From the NCBI GenBank assembly GCA_035719045.1, contig DASTGO010000080.1:1-15455 (forward strand): a DNA stretch of 15,455 nt, read 5' to 3'. This stretch comes from DASTGO01 sp035719045. Its GTDB lineage: Bacteria > Actinomycetota > Actinomycetes > Actinomycetales > Kineosporiaceae. The notes under the pieces were generated by a model. It was given only the letters and a program-made list of their open reading frames with translations. It had not been told where the DNA came from and did not search any database. The position numbers and the translations under genes were made by a program. Positions 1 through 6,910 of this stretch are shown here, piece after piece; within the stretch, counting starts at the first letter, position 1; every line of letters starts with the position of its first letter.

Positions 1-151
1 GCAGCCGGCTCGCGTGACCGTTGCCGTGATGATCCATCCAAGACATCGGTGACCTTGTGGTGATGGTGGTCGGTCGGGTGGGGAGGTTGTCGGCCCTGCT
101 GAGGGTGGATTCGGGCGGGTGCGGGCGGCTTGGGGTTGTTGGTGGTGGGTT
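1..151 (+). promoter_or_regulatory. Leader of gene A with candidate ribosome binding sites
   Basis: No complete gene fits here. The gene A frame is closed by a TGA at 50-52, so the coding region cannot begin further left. Two GTG codons compete as the start. GTG at 119-121 has a purine-rich GAGGGTGG (101-108) ten bases upstream, a fair ribosome binding site. GTG at 152-154 has only a weak GGTGG (141-145) before it but gives the N-terminus expected for the domain family. Short open stretches at the left edge end in TGA at 50-52 and 61-63; either could be the tail of an upstream gene, but too little is visible to say. I see no convincing -10/-35 pair. Confidence 0.35.
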
Positions 152-800
152 GTGGGGCTTGAGGTTCCACCCTGGGCGGCGGAGATGTTCCATGTCCTGA
201 CCGGTGACGGGTGGCCGGCGGTGGACGAGGATGAGATCAATGATCTGGCGCAGTTGTGGCTGGCGGCCGGCCGGGAGTTGATGCAGATCGCGCCGGAGGT
301 GACGGCGGCGGCGCGGTGGCTGGCTGATTCCGGTGCCCTGGTGGGGGATGCGCAGAAGGCTCTGGCGCAGTCGGTGGCGCTGGTGACCGGGGACGGGGAT
401 CTGGCCCTGGAGAAACTGGCGGCGGCGTATGGGGAGCTGGGCAACTACCTGCACGGTGTGGCGGTGCAGACGCAGTACATGAAGATCATCGTGATCGAAG
501 AGTTGATCATTCTGGCTGCGCAGATCCTGTACCTGTTGGCGATGATCCCGTGGACGTTCGGGGCGTCCGCGGCCGGGATTGCTGCCCTGCAGGCCTTCGG
601 CTGGCAGTTCGCGGGGGCGGTGCTGAAGCAGCTGGTGATCGCGGTCGCCACCGGTGAGGTGCTGCAACTGGGCCTGGACGCGATCGCGCAGTTCGCGCAG
701 ATCATGGAACGGCAGACCGGGCACTCGATCGGGCGCACCGCGTGGGACAAGAACCTGACCGCGTCCGCGGCGATCACCGGCGCGATCGGCGGTGCGCTCG
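152..800 (+). other. WXG100-like / CpnT-N-type domain of gene A
   Basis: This segment encodes about 215 residues with the order typical of the family: a short LEVPPW lead, GDGWPAVDEDE, an amphipathic helix pair with LAQLWLAAGREL, a hydrophobic run containing IVIEELIILAAQILYLL, and GLDAIAQFAQI before an Ala/Gly-rich patch (AITGAIGGALGP). In relatives this domain sits at the front of very large proteins and is associated with ESX-type export or association with WXG100 partners. No classical signal peptide is visible, which agrees with that route. The family match is from memory of its pattern, not from a search. Confidence 0.7.
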
Positions 801-3800
801 GCCCGATCATGCAGGGCCTGGGCCACTACCCGACCAAGGCACTCGGGCACGCCCTGGGCGGGGTGCTCGGCAAGAACGCCGGACACGAGGCCGGACACTG
901 GGCCGGGGAGACCATCAAGGGCGCCGCCCACGAGTGGCTCACCGACGGGATGTCAGGAGCGGCGCAACACCAGGGCTGGAACCCCGACCCGTTCTCCACC
1001 ACCGCAGGCGCCCTCGACGAAGGCATCTCCGGGGCCGCCGGACTCGGCGGACGCAAGGGCGGACACCGCTACTACCGGGGCATGCTCGGCGGCAACGGCA
1101 AGACCAAGGCTCCCGGCACCGGCATCACCATCCCCGACCGCCTCAGGATTACCGGCTCGCAGGCGCTCATCCGCTACGCCCATGGCCCGCAGACCCCACC
1201 TCTGACACGGATCTGGACCCCCGAACCCACCCAGCCGGTGATCTTCGGGCGCAATGACACCGGCCAGACCATCTCGCCCCCGACCGGACCCCCAGTCCGC
1301 GACGCCGGCGCCTCCCCGATCACCGACCACACCAGCGACCAACTCAGCCCCGCCTGGTCGGTCCCCGATACCACGTGGTGGACCGACGTCTTCTACGGCT
1401 CCCCCCAGGAACCCGCGCCACTGCCCGACGGCGTCCTCCCGCCCGACCCCGTCACCACCGCCCCGCCCACGATCCTGAACACGGACCCGAGTTCGTCCGA
1501 ACCCCCACCGGGACAACTCCCCCCGACCGAGACTCCACCGTCGGTCGATCCCGCACCACCATCGGAATCCCCGGCACCGCCGGCAGAAGCGGAGCCGGTC
1601 AACGATCAGGGATTCACCCAGGCCGAGGTGACCTGGTTGTTGAGTCTGCTGGAAAGCCCTCAGCAGCAACAGGTATCGCCACCCGACGCCGAGATTTCGA
1701 CCTCGGCCGGGGCTCCGCCTTGGGCCGATACCTCCTCGTGGGCTGACGCCTCCTCGTGGGCTGACACCAGCGCCTGGACCGACACCACGGGGGCGGACAC
1801 CATCGACGCCGACGACCCGTGGGCCCAGATCCCCCAGACCGACATCACCGCCTCGACCGACACCGCATGGGTGGATCTCAGCGAGCCCGACACTCCGTAT
1901 GCCCACATCCCTCCGCCCGGCTCCCCGTCGTTCTTGCCCCAGCTCCTTGCTGAACCTGGTGCGGCTCAAGGCCTTCCGGACCTGGCACCCGCTACTCCTC
2001 CCGGGATGCCCGGCTCCCCCGGCCGAGACGTCCTGGTGGGCCCCGAAGATCACCTCGTCGGCACGGATCCGGTGCAGCCGGGCGGACCGGTCGATGCGGT
2101 CACCGGGCCGGACCTGCACGCCGCGTCGCTGACCCTGCACGACCCGGCCCTGGACCCGCAGACCCGCGACGAAAGCCTGGCCTTCCTGTTGCGCCTGGCC
2201 GACCAGCCGGCCGCCCTCGCGGCCTGGTCGCAGTGGCATGAAAGCCCACAGCTGGCCGGCACGTTCCCCTCGTTGCTGGCGCTGTCCGCACTCGACTGGA
2301 CGGCCGAGCACCGACCGGGTGAGGCGAGCAGCAGCGAGAACTCGTCCATCTCTGCGGAAGAGTCGGCGTTCCGGCAGGAACTGGAGCGGACCGTGATCGC
2401 GGCGCTGTGGCGTCAGGTCGCCGGGACGGCGGCAGAACACAGTCCCGGCGTCCAAGCCACCGACACAGCGATCGCGCACCTGATCGCGGAGGAGCTGCCC
2501 GCCCAAGCGTCGCCGGCCGGTGAGAACGCGGATCTCTACGACCAGACCGGAGTCCGGCTGACGGCGGCATTGGCCCGCGCGTTCGTCGACCAGACTCTGC
2601 GGGCGACGGCGGCGGGCGCACCGGAGCTGGTCGCCGGCATTCGGCAGGCGCACCTGTCCGCGGCGAATTCCCTGACCACGCTGGCGAACCTTCCGCTCGG
2701 CCCCGGGGCATCCCGGGCCCAGTGGGCCGCACAACTGAGCACCTATGCGGCGGCCGTCGACCTCGTGACCGGGGGGCGGGCCTGGTCTGCACTGAGGAAC
2801 TGGCTGCAGGCGCCGGAAGGGGAATCGGCCGGCACCGGGTCAGCAACAGGAGACGACGCCCAGGCCCGGCCAGAAGGCGACACCACAGCGGTGGACATGG
2901 CGATGGATATGACAGCGGTGGACATGGTGGTGGGGGCGCCTGTGGAGCCGGCCGTGCTCAGTCACCCGCCCCGGATCAGTGCGGACACACGGAAGGCGGT
3001 GGAACGGCTCTTCGATGAGGCCGGCATGGGCTCACGAGACAGGACGATCACCAAGTTCCTGGAGTACTGGCCGGCCAAAGCCACTCCCATCGGTGAGACG
3101 TCCTCGCCGGTACCCGTGGACTGGGCACGGCAGTGGCGGCACGGCCCGCAGCTCGAGGTCCTGCCCGAACTGCTGGCCCTTGCGGCGCTGCAACGACGGT
3201 CCTACAGCAGCAATCCCACCGAGCCGCCCAAGACCGCCCGCCGGGCGGCGACCGACCCGAACCCCTACCCGGCGTTCCGGGCGGCCTGGGGGCGGAAGGT
3301 GATCGGCGCGGTATGGCACCGGACCGAGCGCGCGGACCAGGATCAGCCTCGCGAAGACCATGCCTACCCTGACCCCGCGCGGACGGTGGGGCGGATCGCC
3401 GACGTCCTCGCCTCCCGGGATGCCCCGGGGGGCGAGGCCCACAACACGCCGGGCGTCGCGGTGACCTCCGCCCTGGCCCAGGCCTTCCTCGACCAGACCC
3501 TGCAGGCCGTGCAGGCCGTCGAGGCGTCCGCCCCCGACCTGGTCGCCGAGGTCCGCAAGGCACATGCGACCGCGTCGAGCGATCTGGCCAAGCTGTCCAG
3601 CCCCAGAAGCATCCTCAGGACCTCCCCGAAGGCCTGGGCGGACCGGGTGACCAGGTTCGTCGCCGACGTCAACGAAGGCGCAGGGTCGCAGGTCTGGGCC
3701 CACCTGCGCGACCGACTGCCGGAGCCGGCCGTTCCCTGGCTCCCGGCCGCCCCCAGCCTGCCACCGGCACCGAGGAAGGCCACGAACCAGACCCGGAATG

Positions 3801-6800
3801 CGGCGGACCAGACCCGAGACCGCAGCGCCGAGACGACCGGCTGGGAGGAACGTGACCAGGTCAAGCGGATCCTCAGCGATCCGTGGCTCGACCCCCGCAT
3901 CCGCGACAGGGCCAAACAGAGGCTGCGCGAATGGTCGGGGAAGACCGGTCAGCCGGATGGTGCGCCGTGGGCGCCCTGGCGGGCGAACTGGACGGCGGAG
4001 GGAACGTTCGCCTCGGTGCTGACCCTGGCCTTGCTGCACTGGCCGGAACAGGACAAGCCCGGCCACCAACGGCTGCGCGAGATTCGCAAGGAGCATGAGC
4101 GCATCGCCTTGGCAACCCTCTGGCGACAGGTGCAGGCCGCGGCGGCCGCCCGGGGAGACCGCACCGGCCCAGCAGATCCCACAGCCGACGCACAGCGCAC
4201 GGCGGCAGAGATCACCGAGGTAGCCCCCACCACCGGGCATCCCGCTCGGTACAACCGATCCGGGTATCTGCCGACCGGAGGGCTCGCCCGGGCCTTCGTC
4301 GAGCAGACACTGGAGGCCGTCGAGGCGGCAGCCCCGGACCTGACCACTGCGGCCCTGGTCGACCACGTCCGGAAGGCCCATCGCACGGCCCTGTCCCGGA
4401 TGACCATCCTCTTCGATGGCCCTGCCCACGCCTTCAGGGCCCAGTGGGCGGACCGGCTCGCAACCTTCGTCTCCGACATCGAGGCCGCCGACAGCCGTGC
4501 GGTCTGGACCGCCCTGCGGGACTGGCTCCAGGCGCCACGGCCCCCGATGCGCCCGCCACGGACCGGAGAGGAAGCCCAAGGGCGGCAGCAGGGCGACACC
4601 ACAGCGGTGAACATGGCGGTGGACACGGCGGTGGAGATGGCGGTGGACACGGCGGTGGAGATGCCGGTGGACACGGCCACCAGCCCCGGGACCGGGGCTG
4701 CCGCAGATCCTCGCGCGCTACCGTCCGGCGATCGTCCGGCTGAGCCGGCCGTGCTCAGTCACCCGCCCCGGATCAGCGCGGACACACGGAAGGCGGTGGA
4801 ACGGCTCTTCGATGAGGCCGGCATGGGCTCACGAGACAGGACGATCACCAAGTTCCTGGAGTACTGGCCGGTCAAAGCCACTCCCATCGGTGAGACGTCC
4901 TCGCCGGTACCCGTGGACTGGGCACAGCAGTGGCGGCACGGCCCGCAGCTCGCGGTCCTGCCTGAGCTACTGGCCCTTGCGGCGCTGCAGCGACGGTCCT
5001 ACAGCAGCAATCCCACCGAGCCGCCCAAGACCGCCCGCCGGGCGGCGACCGACCCGAACCCCTATCCGGCGTTCCGGGCGGCCTGGGGTCGGGCCGTGAT
5101 CGCGGCGGTATGGCACCGGACCGAGCGCGCGGACCCGGCTCAGCCTCGCGATGACCATGCCTACCCTGACCCCGCGCGGACGGTGGGGCGGATCGCGGAC
5201 GTCATCGCCTCCCGGGATGCCCCGGGGGGCGAGGCCCACAACACGCCGGGCGTCGCGGTGACCTCCGCCCTGGCCCAGGCGTTCCTCGACCAGACCCTGC
5301 AGGCCGTGCAGGCCGTGGAGGCGTCCGCCCCCGAACTGGTCGCCGAGGTCCGCAAGGCACATGCGACCGCGTCGAAGACTCTGGCGAGGCTGTCCAGCCC
5401 CGGAAGCAGTTTCAGGACCTCCCCGAAGGCCTGGGCCGACCTGGTGACCAGGTTCGTCGCCGACGTCAACGAAGGCGCAGGGTCGCAGGTCTGGACCGCC
5501 CTGCGCGACTGGCTCCAGGCGCCACGGCCCCCGCGGGAGACGACGTCCGGTGTCAGCGGTACCGGCAGCGAGACCGGCACCGGCACAGGAACCGGTACCG
5601 ACAGCCCGGAAGCATCCGGAGGCACGCCGAGCCCGGTGGACGCCGGAGCCCTCGAAGAGATCGTCGACGACGAGATCACCATCCTTGCCGACCACCGCGT
5701 CCAGACCCCGCTGCCTCTGCCCGGGAACACGGCGGCCGTCGTCGTGGATCATCTGCTGCCGATAGAGATCGAAGCGGACGACCAGCTCCAGGCGCTGCCG
5801 GAGATCACCGACGACGAGTACCGGGAGGCACGCGAGATCCTCGGCGGGCCGCGTCTGGAAGAACCCGCACGGCAACAGGCCGAGGACCTGCTCGACCGGT
5901 TCTGGACGGTGCGGTCCGACGCGGTCGCCACCACTGCCGCCCCCGGCCAGGTGGCGTGGCCCCGGTCGTGGCCCCAGTCGTGGCGGCAGGGGCAGCCGCC
6001 CGGTGCGGGTCTGCCTTCGCTGGTGGCGCTGTCCGTCCTGCCGTGGCCCTCCTCGGACCTGCCGGACGGACGGGGACTGGCCGAGGTCCGCGACGAGCTC
6101 CAGCGGGCCCTGCTGGGGGCGTTGTGGCGTGGCGCCGAGACCACGACCCCGGCGGCACCGAGGCCCCATGCGGCCCTTCCCCCCGCGGTGGCCGTTGCTC
6201 AGGTAGCCGTCATGGTGACGGCACAGGCCTCCCCGAACGGCACGCGGTACGACGAGGCCGCCGTTCTCGTGACGGCAGCGCTGACCCTGGCCCTTCTCGA
6301 CCAGACCCTGCAGGCGGCCGAGGCGGCCGACCCCGGGATGGCCGACCCCGTACGGCAGGCCCACCGGACGGCGCGTACGGTCATGTCCGACCTGCTCGAT
6401 CCGACGCACGTCAATCACGCCTCGCCTGCTGCGTGGGCCTCCGTGCCGGCCTACTTCCTCGCGACGCTCGTCAACAGGCCCGGCACCCAGGTCTGGGCCC
6501 ACCTGGACGACAGACTCCGCGGGTGGCCGCCCCACCCCGGCGGCGCTGACCTCCGGGCCGCCGCCTCCGGGACGGCGGGTGCAGGCAGCCGGACCGATCC
6601 GATCGACCTCGACTCCCCGAGCCAGGACCGGCCCACCACCAAGAGACCACGGACCCAAGGGTGGCGCAGGCCACGGACCACCCCGGTCGAGCAAGCACCG
6701 TGGTTCTGGGGACTGCTACCCGACCAGCCGTCCGCGCAGTCCCCTGCGCCGGCCCAGGACCGGCCCACCACCAAGAGACCACGGACCCAAGGACGGTGGA

Positions 6801-6871
6801 AGCGGCTGAGCGACCTGGCTCCCGAGGCCGCTCCGGCTCCCGCGGCTTCGGCCCGGCGACGCCACCGCTAG
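152..6871 (+). CDS. Giant WXG100-like (CpnT-N-type) protein with five repeated helical modules
   Basis: Residues 1 to about 200 resemble the WXG100-like/CpnT N-terminal domain of actinomycete proteins linked to type VII secretion: an opening GLEVPPW...LTGDGWP..DEDE, a helical hairpin, strongly hydrophobic stretches (about residues 112-180), then a Gly/Ala/His-rich segment. A Pro/Thr/Asp-rich linker (about 330-650) follows. Five homologous helical modules begin near residues 658, 932, 1231, 1531 and 1885. Each has LAxAFxDQTLxA, later xVRKAH, and near its end VWxxLRDWLQ. The C-terminal 90 residues are basic with two QDRPTTKRPRTQG copies. No known toxin or enzyme domain is recognised. I chose GTG 152 because it yields the family-typical MGLE.P start and removes an odd Trp-rich extension holding the only Cys; GTG 119 (2,250 aa) is possible and has the better ribosome binding site. 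Export is inferred from the family; function is unknown. Confidence 0.9.
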   Translation: MGLEVPPWAAEMFHVLTGDGWPAVDEDEINDLAQLWLAAGRELMQIAPEVTAAARWLADSGALVGDAQKALAQSVALVTGDGDLALEKLAAAYGELGNYLHGVAVQTQYMKIIVIEELIILAAQILYLLAMIPWTFGASAAGIAALQAFGWQFAGAVLKQLVIAVATGEVLQLGLDAIAQFAQIMERQTGHSIGRTAWDKNLTASAAITGAIGGALGPIMQGLGHYPTKALGHALGGVLGKNAGHEAGHWAGETIKGAAHEWLTDGMSGAAQHQGWNPDPFSTTAGALDEGISGAAGLGGRKGGHRYYRGMLGGNGKTKAPGTGITIPDRLRITGSQALIRYAHGPQTPPLTRIWTPEPTQPVIFGRNDTGQTISPPTGPPVRDAGASPITDHTSDQLSPAWSVPDTTWWTDVFYGSPQEPAPLPDGVLPPDPVTTAPPTILNTDPSSSEPPPGQLPPTETPPSVDPAPPSESPAPPAEAEPVNDQGFTQAEVTWLLSLLESPQQQQVSPPDAEISTSAGAPPWADTSSWADASSWADTSAWTDTTGADTIDADDPWAQIPQTDITASTDTAWVDLSEPDTPYAHIPPPGSPSFLPQLLAEPGAAQGLPDLAPATPPGMPGSPGRDVLVGPEDHLVGTDPVQPGGPVDAVTGPDLHAASLTLHDPALDPQTRDESLAFLLRLADQPAALAAWSQWHESPQLAGTFPSLLALSALDWTAEHRPGEASSSENSSISAEESAFRQELERTVIAALWRQVAGTAAEHSPGVQATDTAIAHLIAEELPAQASPAGENADLYDQTGVRLTAALARAFVDQTLRATAAGAPELVAGIRQAHLSAANSLTTLANLPLGPGASRAQWAAQLSTYAAAVDLVTGGRAWSALRNWLQAPEGESAGTGSATGDDAQARPEGDTTAVDMAMDMTAVDMVVGAPVEPAVLSHPPRISADTRKAVERLFDEAGMGSRDRTITKFLEYWPAKATPIGETSSPVPVDWARQWRHGPQLEVLPELLALAALQRRSYSSNPTEPPKTARRAATDPNPYPAFRAAWGRKVIGAVWHRTERADQDQPREDHAYPDPARTVGRIADVLASRDAPGGEAHNTPGVAVTSALAQAFLDQTLQAVQAVEASAPDLVAEVRKAHATASSDLAKLSSPRSILRTSPKAWADRVTRFVADVNEGAGSQVWAHLRDRLPEPAVPWLPAAPSLPPAPRKATNQTRNAADQTRDRSAETTGWEERDQVKRILSDPWLDPRIRDRAKQRLREWSGKTGQPDGAPWAPWRANWTAEGTFASVLTLALLHWPEQDKPGHQRLREIRKEHERIALATLWRQVQAAAAARGDRTGPADPTADAQRTAAEITEVAPTTGHPARYNRSGYLPTGGLARAFVEQTLEAVEAAAPDLTTAALVDHVRKAHRTALSRMTILFDGPAHAFRAQWADRLATFVSDIEAADSRAVWTALRDWLQAPRPPMRPPRTGEEAQGRQQGDTTAVNMAVDTAVEMAVDTAVEMPVDTATSPGTGAAADPRALPSGDRPAEPAVLSHPPRISADTRKAVERLFDEAGMGSRDRTITKFLEYWPVKATPIGETSSPVPVDWAQQWRHGPQLAVLPELLALAALQRRSYSSNPTEPPKTARRAATDPNPYPAFRAAWGRAVIAAVWHRTERADPAQPRDDHAYPDPARTVGRIADVIASRDAPGGEAHNTPGVAVTSALAQAFLDQTLQAVQAVEASAPELVAEVRKAHATASKTLARLSSPGSSFRTSPKAWADLVTRFVADVNEGAGSQVWTALRDWLQAPRPPRETTSGVSGTGSETGTGTGTGTDSPEASGGTPSPVDAGALEEIVDDEITILADHRVQTPLPLPGNTAAVVVDHLLPIEIEADDQLQALPEITDDEYREAREILGGPRLEEPARQQAEDLLDRFWTVRSDAVATTAAPGQVAWPRSWPQSWRQGQPPGAGLPSLVALSVLPWPSSDLPDGRGLAEVRDELQRALLGALWRGAETTTPAAPRPHAALPPAVAVAQVAVMVTAQASPNGTRYDEAAVLVTAALTLALLDQTLQAAEAADPGMADPVRQAHRTARTVMSDLLDPTHVNHASPAAWASVPAYFLATLVNRPGTQVWAHLDDRLRGWPPHPGGADLRAAASGTAGAGSRTDPIDLDSPSQDRPTTKRPRTQGWRRPRTTPVEQAPWFWGLLPDQPSAQSPAPAQDRPTTKRPRTQGRWKRLSDLAPEAAPAPAASARRRHR
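1310..2100 (+). other. Pro/Thr/Asp-rich disordered linker of gene A
   Basis: The encoded sequence is dominated by Pro, Thr, Ser, Asp and Gly with scattered Trp, and looks unfolded. It includes a QQQQ tract, a WADTSSWAD repeat block and a short possible helix (QAEVTWLLSLLES). It separates the N-terminal export-type domain from the first repeat module. The coding strand here is strikingly C-rich, mostly from Pro and Asp/Thr codons. Confidence 0.6.
1730..1783 (+). repeat. 18-bp tandem repeat, three units, encoding (T/A)SSWAD
   Basis: Units 1730-1747 and 1748-1765 differ at one base (ACC versus GCC first codon). The third unit, 1766-1783, is degenerate and reads TSAWTD. Unit length is a multiple of three, so copy number can change without breaking the frame. 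A similar PPWAD precedes it. Confidence 0.75.
2120..2818 (+). other. Gene A repeat module 1
   Basis: This is the first of five homologous helical modules. It opens with LHDPALDPQTRDESLAFLLR, passes through FPSLLALSALDW and ALWRQVAG, carries the core LARAFVDQTL at 2570-2599, and closes with LRNWLQAP. It is clearly divergent from modules 2 and 4 but keeps the same motif order. Function unknown. Confidence 0.6.
2888..2932 (+). repeat. 12-bp minisatellite before module 2
   Basis: Units of the form GCGGTGGACATG (2888-2899), GCGATGGATATG (2900-2911) and, after one extra codon, GCGGTGGACATG (2915-2926) encode AVDM-like tetrapeptides. The same sequence type recurs before module 4, so the linker belongs to the duplicated segment. 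Confidence 0.65.
2945..3697 (+). repeat. Large direct repeat, copy 1 (gene A module 2)
   Basis: This 753-bp segment matches 4742-5494 at a constant offset of 1,797 bp (599 codons) with no net gap. By eye about 17 of 251 encoded residues differ, some of them clustered near the 3' end. It encodes EPAVLSHPPRISADTRKAVE, then LAQAFLDQTLQA (core at 3473-3502) and KAWADRVTRFVADVNEGAG. Module 2 itself runs on to about 3730, ending in AHLRDRLPEPA. Confidence 0.92.
3842..4546 (+). other. Gene A repeat module 3
   Basis: Third helical module. It starts with WEERDQVKRILSDPWLDPRI, contains VLTLALLHW and ATLWRQVQ, has the core LARAFVEQTL at 4283-4312 (Glu replaces Asp), then VRKAHRTA, and ends VWTALRDWLQAPRPP. 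The last 46 bp are shared with module 4. A charged linker rich in Gln, Asn and Arg (3780-3840) precedes it. Confidence 0.6.
4501..4546 (+). repeat. 46-bp direct repeat, copy 1 (end of module 3)
   Basis: The sequence from GGTCTGGACCGCC to the CCCCCG run matches 5488-5533 with one mismatch. It encodes VWTALRDWLQAPRPP. Module 2, the long-range partner of module 4, instead ends VWAHLRDRLPEPA, so module 4 carries a module-3-type end. Confidence 0.85.
4604..4675 (+). repeat. 12-bp minisatellite before module 4
   Basis: About six units of 12 bp of the type GCGGTGGACACG or GCGGTGGAGATG encode AV(D/N/E)(M/T). A 24-bp higher-order unit (AVDTAVEM) is perfectly doubled at 4616-4639 and 4640-4663. The array is longer than its counterpart at 2888-2932, as expected from slippage. 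Confidence 0.75.
4742..5494 (+). repeat. Large direct repeat, copy 2 (gene A module 4)
   Basis: Partner of 2945-3697. The core LAQAFLDQTL lies at 5270-5299. Substitutions relative to copy 1 include a cluster of Ser/Asp to Lys/Thr and Ile/Leu to Ser/Phe around 5370-5415, while long stretches are identical. Beyond 5494 the similarity to module 2 stops and similarity to the end of module 3 takes over (to 5533), so the module is a mosaic. Confidence 0.92.
5488..5533 (+). repeat. 46-bp direct repeat, copy 2 (end of module 4)
   Basis: Partner of 4501-4546, one mismatch. It overlaps the last bases of the 753-bp repeat and marks a likely crossover point. Confidence 0.85.
5560..5602 (+). repeat. Short 6-bp-type repeat encoding Gly-Thr runs
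   Basis: Repeats of the ACCGGC type encode GTGSETGTGTGTGTD, a flexible linker right after module 4. It probably arose by slippage and stays in frame. Confidence 0.6.
5804..6533 (+). other. Gene A repeat module 5
   Basis: Last helical module. It opens ITDDEYREAREILGGPRL, has LPSLVALSVLPW and ALLGALWRG, the core LTLALLDQTLQA (6281-6310, with Leu-Leu replacing the usual Ala-Phe), VRQAHRTA, and VWAHLDDRLRGWPP. It is preceded by an acidic stretch (5640-5800) rich in Asp, Glu and Ile not seen before the other modules. Confidence 0.6.
6622..6660 (+). repeat. 39-bp perfect direct repeat, copy 1 (gene A tail)
   Basis: This segment is identical to 6754-6792. It encodes QDRPTTKRPRTQG, in frame with the second copy 132 bp (44 codons) away. 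It lies in the basic C-terminal tail and contains the basic patch KRPR. Confidence 0.95.
6754..6792 (+). repeat. 39-bp perfect direct repeat, copy 2 (gene A tail)
   Basis: Identical to 6622-6660. Between the copies lies a Trp/Pro-rich spacer (EQAPWFWGLLPDQP). After copy 2 the protein ends in another basic cluster, SARRRHR. Confidence 0.95.
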
Positions 6872-6910
6872 GTCAAGCCTGGCAACATTGGGGTGGGATG
6901 GCGGCGGGTG
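6872..6910. other. 39-bp gap between the converging stop codons
   Basis: The stop of gene A (TAG, 6869-6871) and the stop of gene B (TAG on the minus strand, 6911-6913) are 39 bases apart. I find no strong inverted repeat and no T-run of a factor-independent terminator in either direction. There is no room for another gene. Confidence 0.8.

Noticed and set aside
1..118. Promoter or end of an upstream gene
   Set aside because: No convincing -10/-35 pair, and the open stretches are too short to identify.
2945..5494. Transposon or insertion sequence explaining the 753-bp direct repeat
   Set aside because: The repeat is in-frame coding sequence with no terminal inverted repeats, no transposase and no target duplication. 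Internal module duplication is sufficient.
953..6694. Long minus-strand open frames opposite gene A (593, 515 and 575 codons)
   Set aside because: They repeat where gene A repeats because they are its complement, and show no independent motif or ribosome binding site.
6872..6910. Bidirectional terminator between the genes
   Set aside because: No stable inverted repeat with a T-run could be found by eye.
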